From an uncultured Oceanospirillaceae bacterium (lineage in GTDB: Bacteria; Pseudomonadota; Gammaproteobacteria; Pseudomonadales; Balneatricaceae), in contig CAJXNY010000021.1 in assembly GCA_913057435.1 (NCBI GenBank), positions 21,369 to 85,368 of the forward strand: 64,000 bases of DNA, in the 5' to 3' direction. Below are positions 63,957 to 64,000 of this stretch, in pieces (positions within the stretch are counted from its first letter, which is position 1; each line of letters opens with the position of its first letter). A program made the position numbers and the translations under genes. The notes under the pieces were generated by a model. It ran no database searches and had not been told where the DNA came from. It saw only the letters and a program-made list of their open reading frames with translations.

Positions 63957-64000
63957 CTGTCTCTTATACACATCTGACGCTGCCGACGAAGAGGATAGTG
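63957..64000 (+). other. Nextera transposase adapter and index (sequencing artefact)
   Basis: CTGTCTCTTATACACATCT (63957-63975) is the Tn5 mosaic end; GACGCTGCCGACGA (63976-63989) completes the Nextera read-1 adapter in reverse complement. AGAGGATA (63990-63997) is the reverse complement of the index I recall as S503, then GTG of the flow-cell oligo. Not genomic DNA. Confidence 0.97.

Noticed and set aside
63957..63977. C-terminal residues SLIHI of the rph frame
   Set aside because: They are translated Nextera adapter.

Overview
The window is a gammaproteobacterial chromosome segment, densely coding, with gene order close to Pseudomonas: gshB-tonB-yqgE-ruvX-pyrR-pyrB-pyrC', tkt-epd-pgk-fba, rsd/FKBP/yheS, and spoT-rpoZ-gmk with yicC-rph. 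A dctPQM TRAP transporter, two chemoreceptors and a FliL-like protein suggest a motile, aerobic, probably marine organism of the Oceanospirillales/Pseudomonadales type. The sequence does not fix genus or species. The right end is a raw contig end: positions 63957-64000 are Nextera adapter plus index, not genome.

Layout. 1-3567: a two-gene STAND-type module, probably defence: a TIR-NB-ARC-TPR protein cut by the left edge, overlapped by a nucleotide-sensor-like/TPR-S protein. 3568-4661: about 1.1 kb without a credible protein gene. Its minus strand carries two sigma-54 -24/-12 elements, an array of TGTTAC/GTAACA half-sites and five A-rich AAnAAnAA motifs, several in hairpin loops. I read this as a CrcZ/CrcY-like Hfq/Crc decoy RNA locus. 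4662-8506: ubiE-ubiJ (the usual ubiB partner is absent), a DUF971 protein and hslVU behind a clear sigma-32 promoter. 8611-13442: an ECF sigma factor/DUF3379 pair divergent from a bufferin (DUF2282-DUF692-DUF2063-DoxX) copper-peptide cluster with a second DUF2063 gene. 13479-24955: SPOR protein, argS, a chemoreceptor, priA, rpmE, a nuclease whose signal peptide overlaps the rpmE terminator, malic enzyme, and a chemoreceptor with a c-type haem motif.

25304-35457: sigma-54 promoter and dctPQM with an internal attenuator, rsmE, then the gshB to pyrC' run. 35532-42711: metK and the tkt-epd-pgk-fba carbon block. 42942-49797: a flavin-binding protein, AzlCD exporter, AraC regulator, small and unknown proteins, a sirtuin and fabI. 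49861-59545: FliL-like protein, rsd, WD40 lipoprotein, FKBP, TIGR02444/yheS sharing a CATG start, a YbaK/HDOD protein, spoT and rpoZ. 59630-63956: gmk, a Zur-box-controlled zinc-sparing group (DUF1826, hisI paralog, folE2), yicC and the start of rph.

A possible functional thread: the candidate decoy RNAs would titrate Hfq/Crc, and leaders in the same window (dctP, both chemoreceptors, bufA) carry matching A-rich motifs. This would couple carbon-source status to C4-dicarboxylate uptake and chemotaxis. That link is inference.
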